Shown: positions 1 to 9,852 of the stretch, in pieces
How positions within the stretch are numbered: the stretch's first letter is position 1
Layout of the letters: each line of letters starts with the position of its first letter
DNA from: Chthonomonadia bacterium
GTDB taxonomy: Bacteria; Armatimonadota; HRBIN16
Direction of reading: 5' to 3'
Assembly: GCA_013314755.1 (NCBI GenBank)
Contig: JABUFA010000014.1
Location: 1 to 64,000 of the forward strand
Length of the DNA: 64,000 nt
Made by a program: the position numbers and the translations under genes
The notes under the pieces: model-generated
Database searches by the model: none
The model's input: only the letters and a program-made list of their open reading frames with translations
Told to the model about the DNA's origin: nothing

Positions 1-7
1 GTGTGGT

Positions 8-83
8 TGGTGGAGGCTAGCGGATTCGAACCGCTGACCTTCTGCGTGCAAAGCAGACGCTCTCCCAGCTGAGCTAAGCCCCC
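8..83 (-). tRNA. tRNA-Ala (anticodon TGC)
   Basis: Read on the minus strand the sequence begins GGGGGCTTAGCTC, carries the anticodon loop CTTTGCACG with anticodon TGC, the T-loop GGTTCGAATCC, and ends with an encoded CCA. The acceptor ends GGGGGCT and AGCCTCC pair with one mismatch. It is 76 nt long and lies 6 nt after tRNA-Ile in the 16S-23S spacer of a leftward rRNA operon, the usual Ile-Ala order. The 23S gene would continue left of base 1. Confidence 0.97.
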
Positions 84-89
84 GCGCGA

Positions 90-166
90 TGGTGGGCCTA
101 GATGGACTCGAACCATCGACCTCACCCTTATCAGGGGTGCGCTCTAGCCACCTGAGCTATAGGCCC
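90..166 (-). tRNA. tRNA-Ile (anticodon GAT)
   Basis: On the minus strand the gene starts GGGCCTATAGCTC, has anticodon loop CTGATAA with anticodon GAT, a T-loop GGTTCGAGTCC and an encoded 3' CCA. Acceptor arms GGGCCTA and TAGGCCC pair perfectly. It sits in the 16S-23S transcribed spacer, directly upstream of tRNA-Ala. Confidence 0.97.
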
Positions 167-284
167 GTTTCGCGACGCAAAGGGGAGGCTGACGCCTCCC
201 CTTGACACCACACACCTTGTCAAGGAGCTTCAGCCGCCACGAACGCTATGTACTCTTGCGTTTCTCATTCAGGCGGATAGGCAA

Positions 285-305
285 CTCCTTCAAAACTAGG
301 CAGAG
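285..305 (-). other. 16S precursor processing stem, 3' arm
   Basis: This 21-base stretch is the reverse complement of bases 1984-2004 with a single mismatch. The two arms flank the 16S gene, so in the precursor RNA they would pair into the long stem cut by RNase III to release pre-16S. Pairing continues imperfectly on the 16S-proximal side. The rest of the 167-370 spacer holds no recognisable gene. Confidence 0.8.
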
Positions 306-366
306 AGAGCCCTGAGCGCCAGACGCTCGACCTAGAGACCGCGCCTCCGAAGAGGCGGGCGGGTCT

Positions 367-1902
<1,536 letters not shown>

Positions 1903-1983
1903 AATCTATCCCACTGCCCAAATGGGCAGGGTTTTGCGATGGCGTAAAGTCTTCGCCTGGCTTCCGACCTCAAGGCTCTTACC

Positions 1984-2004
1984 CTCTGCCTAGTTTTCAA
2001 GGAG
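1984..2004 (-). other. 16S precursor processing stem, 5' arm
   Basis: This is the leader-side partner of the arm at 285-305, with 20 of 21 bases complementary. It lies about 80 bases upstream of mature 16S and about 20 bases downstream of the predicted transcription start, as expected for an rRNA leader. Confidence 0.8.
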
Positions 2005-2030
2005 CTACCGTTCTCTCAATCGCGCATAAT

Positions 2031-2060
2031 AATATACACCACGTCCGCGCGATTTGTCAA
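2031..2060 (-). promoter_or_regulatory. rRNA operon promoter
   Basis: On the minus strand a perfect -35 box TTGACA (2055-2060) is followed by an 18-bp spacer and a -10 box TATATT (2031-2036). The downstream discriminator ATGCGCG is GC-rich, typical of stringently controlled rRNA promoters. A-rich tracts just upstream (2062-2100) could act as UP elements. A second TATAAT lies at 2135-2140 without a convincing -35 and may mark a weaker tandem promoter. A small hairpin near 2100-2120 followed by an A/T run could end the upstream glycosidase transcript. Confidence 0.8.
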
Positions 2061-2190
2061 CGGTTTTCGCGGATTTTTTCGGGAAATTTTTTCCCCTCGC
2101 GGAGGTTTCCGCCCCCCGCGTTCCGCCAACCAGTATTATACCACAGTTTTTGCGGAGTCTATAGGTATCTCCAGAGATTTTTTCGTGATT

Positions 2191-5100
2191 CTACGGCACC
2201 TCCACAATGTCGTCGAAGCCAATCCACGCATACGCTGTACCGTCCTCAGCATCTACCGCTTTAAACCGCATCTCTCGCCCCCTCAGGTCCGAAACATCCC
2301 ACTCGTTCTTCACGAATGCCCCCGTCTTGTTTGGCGCAGGTGCGCGACGCAACTCTTCGCCCGTGCGGGCGTCCACCAGGGCAAAGTAGTTCCTCGCGCC
2401 GTGTCCGTTGCTCAGGAAGGTCAGCTTCGCTCCGCTGACCCGGAAGGGAGGTGAGAGAATGCTCCCCGTTGCCTGCTCGCCTCCAGCCATGGAATTGGCG
2501 AAGTAGCGGCTACTGCCTCGTCTACCCCAGGGGTCGCCAGCGGTGTCCGCGATGCCCCACGCCGTGCCGCTAATCTCCCAGCCTTCCAGCGAAGGGGTGT
2601 TGAAGTCGAACAGCGTGCGGGGCTGGTGGCGAAGCATCTTGCGCACCGTTTCAGGTAAACGCTCCACCGAATCGCGCGCGGGACTGCCCCACACGCTAAC
2701 CCCAACCACGCCGATGGCGGGATACCGCCCCACCGTTTCTATCGTCAACGAGGCAAGTGCGTGCTCCTGCCCCAGATCAATCTCCACCACGTTCAGCACC
2801 GCCGAAGGCGTCTCCCAGCTCAGCAGCGCCTGCCAGTCGCTGCCGTATGTGGCAAAGTCGCCCACGATGCGCGGCGGCGCCCACCAGTCCAGGTCGCCGG
2901 GGAAATGCAGTTCACGCGAAAAGAAAGCGCCATCCCCACATCCCACGCTGACTCGCGCCACCGGAGCAAACACATCGTGATTGTCCAGCAAAGGCACAAC
3001 CAGCAGGTATACCTTCCGCCCCTTTCCGCTCAACGGCAGTGTGACCAGCGGGCGATCCAGGTGCCGCGAAACTACTATCATCCGGCGTTCGGGGTTCAGG
3101 AAGGACACCCCGGGCACACACGGGGGCTCCAGCAACGGCGACTCACCCACAGCCTCCAGCGGCGGCCGCAGCCCCGACCACGGCGGATGCCCATACGCCC
3201 ACCAGATACGCCATCTGCGCCATTCGGTATCCGGCGACAGCAGCTCTTCGGGCAGATTCACATGGCGCACACAGGCTCGAGCCAGAGCCTGCCAGTCCGC
3301 CTGCTCAAACAACGGTCGTGCATCAAAGCGCAGGCGCACCGGGAGCGAAGATTCTTTGCGAACAAACTCCAGCGTGTTGATACCCGGCGTCAGGCGGGCG
3401 AGGTCGCTCTGCGCCAGCACTCGCTCCACCTGCGTATCTTCCAGGTCCGCGTGCACCTGCCATTGCCCTCCCGCCTGGCGCAATTCGGCGTTCCAGAACC
3501 TGTGGGAGGAGAACAGCGAGAAGTCCGCGGGCATCAGAAACTCACGCGTTCTGTCGCCTGCCTGCACGTAGCACCGCACGAACACCGTTCGCCGCGACAG
3601 AACGCGCTCGCCAACCCGCCCATATTCGTCCGGGTCCACCGAAAGGCTACGTTTTACCCAGCTGTAGAAGCCTTCATCATCCGATTGCCACGGCTCTTCC
3701 TGTAGAATGTTTTGGAGGTCTACCACCCGCTTCCCAAACTCCACCCCTGAGCCGCCGTGATGGGAGACTCCGGCAACAGGGTCGTACAGCCACATGTTGA
3801 ATAACTGACCGGTATGCATTCGCTTCCATGCACCCGCTTCAATGGGAAGAGGCTTCCAGCTGATGGTTAACTCGCTATGATTCCGCCTGCCAGATTTGAA
3901 CCGCACCCACACACCTTTGACGGCAGGCTCCTCCTCGTAGGGATTGATGGTGACCGGTTTGCCGTCAATCTTTGCCCACACCCCTCGATTCGGCGGGACA
4001 TGCACGCGAAACGCGAGGCGCAAAGGCTTCTGCTGATGCACCACAACGCGCAGGCGGCTTCCGTCGCGCCTCACCGCGACATGCAGGTCTGGCAGATGCA
4101 GCTCCATGTACTTCCACCACCCCGGCATACAGGGAGCGACCTCTAGCTCGCCCGCCACCACATCGCGCTTCAGTCCAAACAGCCCTTCAATCACTCCCCA
4201 CACGAACACGCCGGCAGGTGGGGTGAAGTAGGCAGGCACTCGCTCATCGCCCACTTCTGGCCAGCTTCCCGAACAATAGGGCTGAGTTACCAGCCGTGCA
4301 ATCCACTCCAGCGGGCGCACCGCACGGTCGCCATCGCCCATCTTCGCCCATGCCAGCGTCGCCCAGGGCTGTTGCTGACCGCCAGCCTGACTGCCCACCG
4401 TCGCCGTGACGTGGCGGGGGAAGTTGTTACTGCAGTAGATTTGCCCCTCCTTGCCGGTCAGGGTGTCCGCCAGATGGCGCAGGGAAAGGTAACTCTCGGC
4501 GGGGGGCAGGATTCCGTAAATCACGGGCCAGACCAGCGTGTGATACTGCCCTTCCAGGTGCAGCACGCCCAGCCGGTCGCGATAGAAGGCAAAACGCCCC
4601 AGCTCGGGCACCCAAAGGTGCTGGAAGAGGGCATCCCGCATCTGCGACCACTTCTGCATGTACTGCTCCGCTTCCGCCTCTCTACCTGATGCCCTGAGCA
4701 TCCGCGAGAGGATACGAAGCATCTCCATGCCTGCAACCGTCGGCGATGTGCCGTCTTCAGGGGTGGAGATGTAGTCCTCCTGGTTGCCAATCTGCTGACC
4801 AAAGCCCAGCAAGCCGTTGCCGTCGGGGTCATGCTCCTCGAAGGTCTGGTTCACCACACGTTGCAGTGGGTTCAGTATCCTCTGCAAAAAGTCTCTGTCG
4901 CCCGTGTGTAGCCAGTAATGCTCCACGCCCCACACATAGAACTGATTCCACCCGCCGAAATCCAGTCGGGTCTGTCCGTTGGGGTGCATCTGAGGAACCT
5001 GCCCGTTGGGCAACAGATGTTGTGCATGTGTCAACAGCATCTCTTGCGAACGGTTCGCCTGCCCAATCCAGTCCGCCGCCATGTTATGCTGTTGGGAGTA

Positions 5101-6033
5101 GAAGGTTCCCCAGTGGCGCAGACCCTCAATCCACCCGTAGGGACGCACCCAGGCATATTCCATGTGGATAATCGCCCACCGGAAAGCCTCGTTTATCGCG
5201 GGCGAGGGCGTGCGCACCCACGCGGAGGAGGTTAACTGGCGAAACCGCTGCCGGCAAAGCCTTTCCACAGTGCGGTGGTTCTCGGATGCCAGCGACTGCG
5301 CCATCGCCGAATCCTCTGCAAAGCCCGCCAGCACACTCACTCGCTCCACCTCGCCCGCTGTCTCGTAGCGCACAAAGGGCAGGTCGTTCTTGGCGCGACC
5401 GGGCGAATCGCTCGCAAAGCGCACCGCTACCCGCAGGGGAATCTGCTCACTGCTCAGCACAGCACCAGAAGCGGACACCTCTACGCTCTGCGCTGGAGAT
5501 GGCAGGAAATCTGGCTGGGTAAGGTAGTCCAATCGCGAGGGCAGCTGGGGTCGAAAGGCATGGATGCGCACCCGACCGATGCCTCCATACCGCAATACTA
5601 ACCTTCCTTTCGGCTGGCACGTGACGATGAACAGGGCAGAACCTTCCCATCGCTGGGTATCCCGTCCTCGCGCCGTCGGCAGAACTTCCAGATTCACCCT
5701 CTTCCCAGCGACCGTGCCAGTTGCCTCCACACCCTCGCCAGAGGGGATATTGCGCACCTTCAGGTCACGCGCCTCGTGCAGCCAGCGCACGCTTTCGCTC
5801 TGCCGAACGCCCACCAGCAGTTTCCCCAACGCAAGATACTCCAGCCAGTATGCGGGGTCGTGGTCATAAGTAAACAGTCCGGCGATGCCAGATGCCTCGT
5901 GGATGGAGACCACGCTCTGGTGGAGTGCCGCCATCCGCTCGAAGCGCGGTTGTGCCACGGCGGATACTGCCAGCCACAGGCATACACCGATTGTCCACCC
6001 TCGGCGCACAGGCACGCCCCCTTTCCTGTTCAC
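2191..6033 (-). CDS. Secreted multidomain six-hairpin glycosidase
   Basis: About 1280 residues. A short basic N-terminus and hydrophobic stretch ending in Ala-Gln (WTIGVCLWLAVSAVAQ) form a signal peptide. Residues about 260-640 are rich in aromatic and helical segments (WIEGLRHWGTFYSQQHN, NQEDYISTPEDG, GSWPEVGDE) as in the (alpha/alpha)6 barrel of six-hairpin glycosidases (GH65, GH78, GH94 and similar). A beta-sandwich follows to about 740, then galactose-binding-like regions, then a C-terminal jelly roll (FDFNTPSLEGWEISG onward) like those appended to GH32 and bacterial sialidases. Substrate cannot be told. The first GTG (6033) has a poor ribosome site; AGGAAAGGGGG inside the reading frame favours an internal GTG six or eight codons later. 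It ends 130 bases before the rRNA promoter. Confidence 0.75.
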   Translation of the reverse strand: MNRKGGVPVRRGWTIGVCLWLAVSAVAQPRFERMAALHQSVVSIHEASGIAGLFTYDHDPAYWLEYLALGKLLVGVRQSESVRWLHEARDLKVRNIPSGEGVEATGTVAGKRVNLEVLPTARGRDTQRWEGSALFIVTCQPKGRLVLRYGGIGRVRIHAFRPQLPSRLDYLTQPDFLPSPAQSVEVSASGAVLSSEQIPLRVAVRFASDSPGRAKNDLPFVRYETAGEVERVSVLAGFAEDSAMAQSLASENHRTVERLCRQRFRQLTSSAWVRTPSPAINEAFRWAIIHMEYAWVRPYGWIEGLRHWGTFYSQQHNMAADWIGQANRSQEMLLTHAQHLLPNGQVPQMHPNGQTRLDFGGWNQFYVWGVEHYWLHTGDRDFLQRILNPLQRVVNQTFEEHDPDGNGLLGFGQQIGNQEDYISTPEDGTSPTVAGMEMLRILSRMLRASGREAEAEQYMQKWSQMRDALFQHLWVPELGRFAFYRDRLGVLHLEGQYHTLVWPVIYGILPPAESYLSLRHLADTLTGKEGQIYCSNNFPRHVTATVGSQAGGQQQPWATLAWAKMGDGDRAVRPLEWIARLVTQPYCSGSWPEVGDERVPAYFTPPAGVFVWGVIEGLFGLKRDVVAGELEVAPCMPGWWKYMELHLPDLHVAVRRDGSRLRVVVHQQKPLRLAFRVHVPPNRGVWAKIDGKPVTINPYEEEPAVKGVWVRFKSGRRNHSELTISWKPLPIEAGAWKRMHTGQLFNMWLYDPVAGVSHHGGSGVEFGKRVVDLQNILQEEPWQSDDEGFYSWVKRSLSVDPDEYGRVGERVLSRRTVFVRCYVQAGDRTREFLMPADFSLFSSHRFWNAELRQAGGQWQVHADLEDTQVERVLAQSDLARLTPGINTLEFVRKESSLPVRLRFDARPLFEQADWQALARACVRHVNLPEELLSPDTEWRRWRIWWAYGHPPWSGLRPPLEAVGESPLLEPPCVPGVSFLNPERRMIVVSRHLDRPLVTLPLSGKGRKVYLLVVPLLDNHDVFAPVARVSVGCGDGAFFSRELHFPGDLDWWAPPRIVGDFATYGSDWQALLSWETPSAVLNVVEIDLGQEHALASLTIETVGRYPAIGVVGVSVWGSPARDSVERLPETVRKMLRHQPRTLFDFNTPSLEGWEISGTAWGIADTAGDPWGRRGSSRYFANSMAGGEQATGSILSPPFRVSGAKLTFLSNGHGARNYFALVDARTGEELRRAPAPNKTGAFVKNEWDVSDLRGREMRFKAVDAEDGTAYAWIGFDDIVEVP

Positions 6034-6136
6034 TTTCCGCCGTTCTTCTTCAATTTGGACATGAGGTTTCCTGCTCCATCATAAAGGAGTCGTACGCCAG
6101 CGTACCAAACTGATGTTAAGACGTAGAGGACATCCC

Positions 6137-6552
6137 GGTCACTGGAAGTTGCGGGCTACTGCTGAAGCACGGCTTCAGCAATCCAAAGGGGGAGGTCAAA
6201 CCTGCGTGAGCAGGTTTTGCCAAGTGTTGCCTGCGACTTCCAGTCGCAAGGGCAGAGAAAAGGAGGGAGGGCAACCCTGCAACTGGAAGTTGCGGGCTAC
6301 TTTGGAGTGCTGAAGCTTGCTTCAGCCGACCCATAACCTGCTTCAGCAGGTTTCGCCATGTGTTGCCTGCGATTTCCAATCGCAAGGTTGTGACAAAGGG
6401 GGAAGGAAGGCAACCCTGCAACTGGAAGTTGCGGGCTACCCATGACGAAGCCTCCTGCGGAGGCTAAAACCTGCGTCTTGTCTGTGACTTTCGGTCGCAC
6501 GGGCAGGGTCAAAGAGGAGAAAAGACATCATGCTGAAGCATGGCTTCAGCAA
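6137..6552. repeat. Mosaic of short palindromes (BIME/REPIN-like), three copies
   Basis: This gene-free region between the two hydrolases consists of three tandem composite elements: about 6139-6251, 6276-6387 and 6415-6500. Each starts with a palindrome around GCAACTGGAAGTTGC followed by GGGCTAC and ends with the related palindrome GCGACTTCCAGTCGC. The two ends are thus roughly inverted copies of each other. Inside lie further hairpins: CTGAAGCacGGCTTCAG, AACCTGCgtgaGCAGGTT and AGCCTCCtgcGGAGGCT. A solitary CTGAAGC hairpin follows at 6532-6551. Related elements recur at 16911-17109. The flanking 6034-6136 and 6553-6600 show nothing else clear. Confidence 0.85.
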
Positions 6553-6600
6553 TCCATAGATTAGCGAACGCACCACTTTAACAATAGGGAGACCAGAAAC

Positions 6601-7914
6601 ATGTTAAGCCTGTATCCTGAGAACCCGCACTATCTGCAGTTTCGCGGCAAGCCCACCGTGTTGATGACCTGCGGCGAGCATTACGGCTCGGTGCTCAACG
6701 GCGCGATGGACTACGTGCGCTATCTGGATACGCTCCAGCGGTGGGGCTTTAACCTCACGCGCACCTTTTCGGGTATCTACCGCGAAATCCCAGGCTCGTT
6801 CGGCATTGTGGATAATGTGCTGGCGCCTGCGCCTGAGGCGTACATCTCGCCTTATAAAAAGGTAAACGGCAAATATACCCTGCGCGAGTTCAACGAGGCG
6901 TATTTTGCACGCCTGCACGATTTCGTGAGCAAAGCATCCGAGCGCGGCATCGTGGTGGAGCTCGTGCTGTTCTGTTTCTGGTACGAACAGGCTCTGTGGG
7001 AAATCTGCCCGATGTACCCGAACAACAACGTGGAAGGCGCAGGTCCCCGCGACAAAGAACAGGTCTATACCCTGCACAACAACTCGCTCCTGCCCTATAT
7101 GGAATCCTTCGTCCGGCGCGTTGTCACCGAGCTGAACCGATACGATAACGTGTACTACGAGATTATCAACGAGCCCTACTCGCGACACGACCACACCGCC
7201 TACGACGATTGGCAGGCGCACATCGCCTGCGTCATCGCGCAAACCGAAGCCAGCCTGCCCAATCGGCATCTGATTGCGATGAACGTCAACAACCGCTGTA
7301 TGCGCATCGTTAGTCCGCCCGATGAGGTCTCCATCTTCAACTTCCATTACGCTCTGCCCGAAGCGGTCGCGTGGAACTATCATCTCGGTCGCGTTATCGC
7401 CGACGACGAAACGGGTTTTGCGGGGCAGTGCGCGTCGCCCTACCGCATCGAGGCGTGGCAGTTCATGCTATCGGGCGGTGGGGTGTTCAGCCATCTGGAC
7501 TACTCGTACACCGTCGAGCATCCCGACGGCAGTGCACCCATCCGCGCCGAGACCCCCGGCTACGGTGGCGACGACCTGCACCGGCAGATTGCCTTTCTCA
7601 AGAGACTGCTGGAGGAGATAGAGGTCTGGAACCTTCAGCCCTGCAACGAGATACTGGCATGGTATGCCGGCGATGTGCGCATCCGGGCGATGGGCAAGCC
7701 CGGCAGTCGTTACCTTCTGCACATTGCACAGGGCGCACCACAGACCACTATCATGCTCGGCATTCCCGCTGGAACCTACCGGGCACGCTGGTTGTCGCCG
7801 GCAAACTGCCACACGGTACGCGAAGAGACCTGCGAGCACACAGGGGGCTATCTGACCCTGCGTACGCCCCTGTTCGCTGAAGACATCGCCCTGCACCTGG
7901 AGCGTATACCATAA
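6601..7914 (+). CDS. Clan GH-A (TIM-barrel) glycoside hydrolase
   Basis: 437 residues without a signal peptide, so probably cytoplasmic. The sequence has the hallmarks of a clan GH-A barrel: strand 4 ends with YEIINEPY, where Glu191 would be the acid/base; FNFHY (246-250) fits strand 6, and DDETG with Glu270 fits the strand 7 nucleophile. A small beta-domain follows (about 350-437), as in GH5-, GH140- and GH39-like enzymes. The family cannot be assigned with confidence. The start ATG follows a weak AGGGAG. Downstream genes for a stress protein and a methyltransferase are close but seem functionally unrelated. Confidence 0.75.
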   Translation: MLSLYPENPHYLQFRGKPTVLMTCGEHYGSVLNGAMDYVRYLDTLQRWGFNLTRTFSGIYREIPGSFGIVDNVLAPAPEAYISPYKKVNGKYTLREFNEAYFARLHDFVSKASERGIVVELVLFCFWYEQALWEICPMYPNNNVEGAGPRDKEQVYTLHNNSLLPYMESFVRRVVTELNRYDNVYYEIINEPYSRHDHTAYDDWQAHIACVIAQTEASLPNRHLIAMNVNNRCMRIVSPPDEVSIFNFHYALPEAVAWNYHLGRVIADDETGFAGQCASPYRIEAWQFMLSGGGVFSHLDYSYTVEHPDGSAPIRAETPGYGGDDLHRQIAFLKRLLEEIEVWNLQPCNEILAWYAGDVRIRAMGKPGSRYLLHIAQGAPQTTIMLGIPAGTYRARWLSPANCHTVREETCEHTGGYLTLRTPLFAEDIALHLERIP

Positions 7915-7930
7915 GGGAGGGATACCATCC

Positions 7931-8374
7931 ATGATAAAACACATTCTCTTAGCAACGGACGGCTCCGACACCGCGCTCAAAGCCACTCGCTGGGCGGCGG
8001 AGCTGGCGAAAACCTACGGCGCGAAGGTGACCGTGCTTCACGTGGTGCACATTCCGGCGGCGCTGGCAGGCTCCACGGTACTGCCCGGCGGCGCAACCGA
8101 CGTCGCAGTGGTTACCCGGCTGATGGAGCAGGCAGCGGAAGGGGTGCTGACCGTGACCACACCTCTGCTCGAAGAAGCCGGGGTGGATTACGACACGCGC
8201 ATTGAATACGGACACACCGCCGAGACCATTGTCAAGGTGGCGAACGAAGCGGGGGCAGACCTGATTGTGATGGGTTCGCGCGGGTTGACCGATGCCTCGG
8301 CGCTGTTGCTTGGCAGTGTCTCGCACAAAGTGCTTCATGCCGTACACGACAAGCCGGTGCTGATTGTGCGATGA
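7931..8374 (+). CDS. Universal stress protein, UspA family
   Basis: 147 residues, full length for a single-domain Usp. It starts MIKHILLATDGSDTA, the classic first strand and ATP-contacting Asp, and ends with GSRGLTDASALLLGSVSHKV, which is the GX2GX9G(S/T) nucleotide-binding motif, so it should belong to the ATP-binding branch. AGGGAGG lies about 10 bases upstream of the ATG. Its stop overlaps the start of the methyltransferase (ATGA), so the two are co-translated. Confidence 0.93.
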   Translation: MIKHILLATDGSDTALKATRWAAELAKTYGAKVTVLHVVHIPAALAGSTVLPGGATDVAVVTRLMEQAAEGVLTVTTPLLEEAGVDYDTRIEYGHTAETIVKVANEAGADLIVMGSRGLTDASALLLGSVSHKVLHAVHDKPVLIVR

Positions 8375-8982
8375 GAGACGAACACACCCAACACTGGCAA
8401 CAGCGCTATCGCGAATCCTCACCGGCGCAGATGCCCTGGCACCGCGAGGAACCCGCAGAAACGCTGGTAGAGGCGGTGAAACGCGGTCTACTGCCGAAAG
8501 GTCTGACCATAGACCTCGGCTGCGGCACAGGCACTGACCTGATGTATCTCGCCCGGCAGGGCTACCGCGTGATTGGGGTGGACATCGCTATCGAACCACT
8601 GCGCTTCGCCCGACAACGCTGTGCACAGGCGGGACTGGACATCCCCCTGATTCAGGCAGACGCGCGGTTTCTGCCCTTCCGCGACGCCAGCATTGACCTG
8701 ATTTGCGACTCGGGATGCTTCCATTCCTTCGCTCCCGAAATCCGCCCCATGTACGCGCGTTCGGTTGCCAGAGTGCTCAAGCCGGGAGGCATCCTGTTCA
8801 TGCGCGAGTTCCATCACGACCAGCCTCAGCCTCCCGAAGGCGGTCCCTACCGGCTGAAGCTGGAGGAGTTCTTCGAGGTCTTCCTGCCTGACTTCCGCTT
8901 TATCAGTGTGGGCGAGACGTTCTATCATGACCTGCCGCCCGACCGTCGGCGGTTGCACATCCTGCGTTTGCAAAGGAGGTAG
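8371..8982 (+). CDS. Class I SAM-dependent methyltransferase
   Basis: 203 residues. Motif I LTIDLGCGTGTDLMYLARQG, the acidic end of strand 2 (VIGVDIA) and the later LKPGGILFM strand match a Rossmann-fold SAM methyltransferase close in pattern to the UbiE/TehB/thiopurine groups. The substrate is unknown. The ATG overlaps the stop of the preceding stress-protein gene by four bases. A 60-base gap separates it from the carotenoid operon; the gap contains no convincing promoter. Confidence 0.85.
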   Translation: MRDEHTQHWQQRYRESSPAQMPWHREEPAETLVEAVKRGLLPKGLTIDLGCGTGTDLMYLARQGYRVIGVDIAIEPLRFARQRCAQAGLDIPLIQADARFLPFRDASIDLICDSGCFHSFAPEIRPMYARSVARVLKPGGILFMREFHHDQPQPPEGGPYRLKLEEFFEVFLPDFRFISVGETFYHDLPPDRRRLHILRLQRR

Positions 8983-9042
8983 AACCGCCCCTCCCACATT
9001 GGGGTAAAATGGGATAGCCATTATCACCAGCAAGAGGTTTGG

Positions 9043-9852
9043 GTGCGAAAATTATCCGCGATAATGCTTGGGTGGAGCGCGCTGACGGCTCTGTCCAGTG
9101 TGATAGGCAGCTGGGCGCTGTATAATCTGCAGTCTATCCCCGATTGGAACTACTCGGTGGTGACCTTCTGGCTGGGTATCACCAATGTCGTTACCGGTAT
9201 CCTGACCGCTTTTTTAGTGATGGCATATCGCGAAGGCTGGCGGTCTGCGGTATTGCTCCTTGTGCTCTGTACTTTCATCGCGGGCGGAATGGAACTGCTC
9301 GGCACCGCGACCGGCGTTCCGTTCGGCGCATACAGCTACACCGACCTGATGGGACCGAAGTTTCTGGGACATGTGCCGTACCTGATCCCTCCCTCGTGGA
9401 TGATGATGCTCTATCCGTCCATGGTCCTTACCGAAGCCCTGCGGGTGAACCGCTGGCTGCGCCCCGTTGTAGCGGGGTTCATCCTGACGATATGGGACTT
9501 CGCGATGGACCCGGCAATGACCGCCGGTTTCCCCTACTGGCAGTGGCACACCGAAGGCGGTTTCTACGGGATGCCCTATGTGAACTGGCTCGGCTGGTGG
9601 TTAACCGGTACGATTGTTGCAGGATGCTACTGGATGCTGGACCGAGGATGGAAAGGGCACTGGGACAACATCGCCATCGCCCTGTATCTGGTGCAGGGTG
9701 CATTTATGGCGCTTCTGGCGTGGATATACATGCGCCCGCTGGCGACGCTCCTGTGGGCAGTTAGCGTGAGTGTGCTCCTGTTGCTGGTGTGGCGACGCCA
9801 GCGCAGCGTCTCTACAGCGGAGGTTCGACAATGGCAACCGTCGTCGTTGTAG
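9043..9852 (+). CDS. cruF: Carotenoid 1,2-hydratase-type membrane protein (CruF/DUF422)
   Basis: 269 residues with seven or eight hydrophobic segments. The pattern GVPFGAYSYTDLMGPKFLGHVPYLIPPSW followed by WDFAMDP and GFPYWQWHTEGGFYGMPYVNW is that of the DUF422/CruF family. Characterised members add water to the psi end of acyclic or monocyclic carotenoids, giving the hydroxyl that is later glycosylated. The start is GTG, preceded by AAGAGG. It overlaps the desaturase start by 22 bases. The family is secure; whether the substrate is lycopene-like cannot be told. Confidence 0.85.
   Translation: MRKLSAIMLGWSALTALSSVIGSWALYNLQSIPDWNYSVVTFWLGITNVVTGILTAFLVMAYREGWRSAVLLLVLCTFIAGGMELLGTATGVPFGAYSYTDLMGPKFLGHVPYLIPPSWMMMLYPSMVLTEALRVNRWLRPVVAGFILTIWDFAMDPAMTAGFPYWQWHTEGGFYGMPYVNWLGWWLTGTIVAGCYWMLDRGWKGHWDNIAIALYLVQGAFMALLAWIYMRPLATLLWAVSVSVLLLLVWRRQRSVSTAEVRQWQPSSL

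Noticed and set aside
2135-2163. TATAAT at 2135-2140 as a second rRNA promoter.
   Set aside because: No good -35 at 16-18 bp (TATAGA at 17 bp is weak), so it is mentioned only as a possibility with the main promoter.
6137-6552. Repeated short palindromes considered as a CRISPR array.
   Set aside because: Repeat length and type vary, spacers are not constant and the order is mosaic; no cas gene is near.
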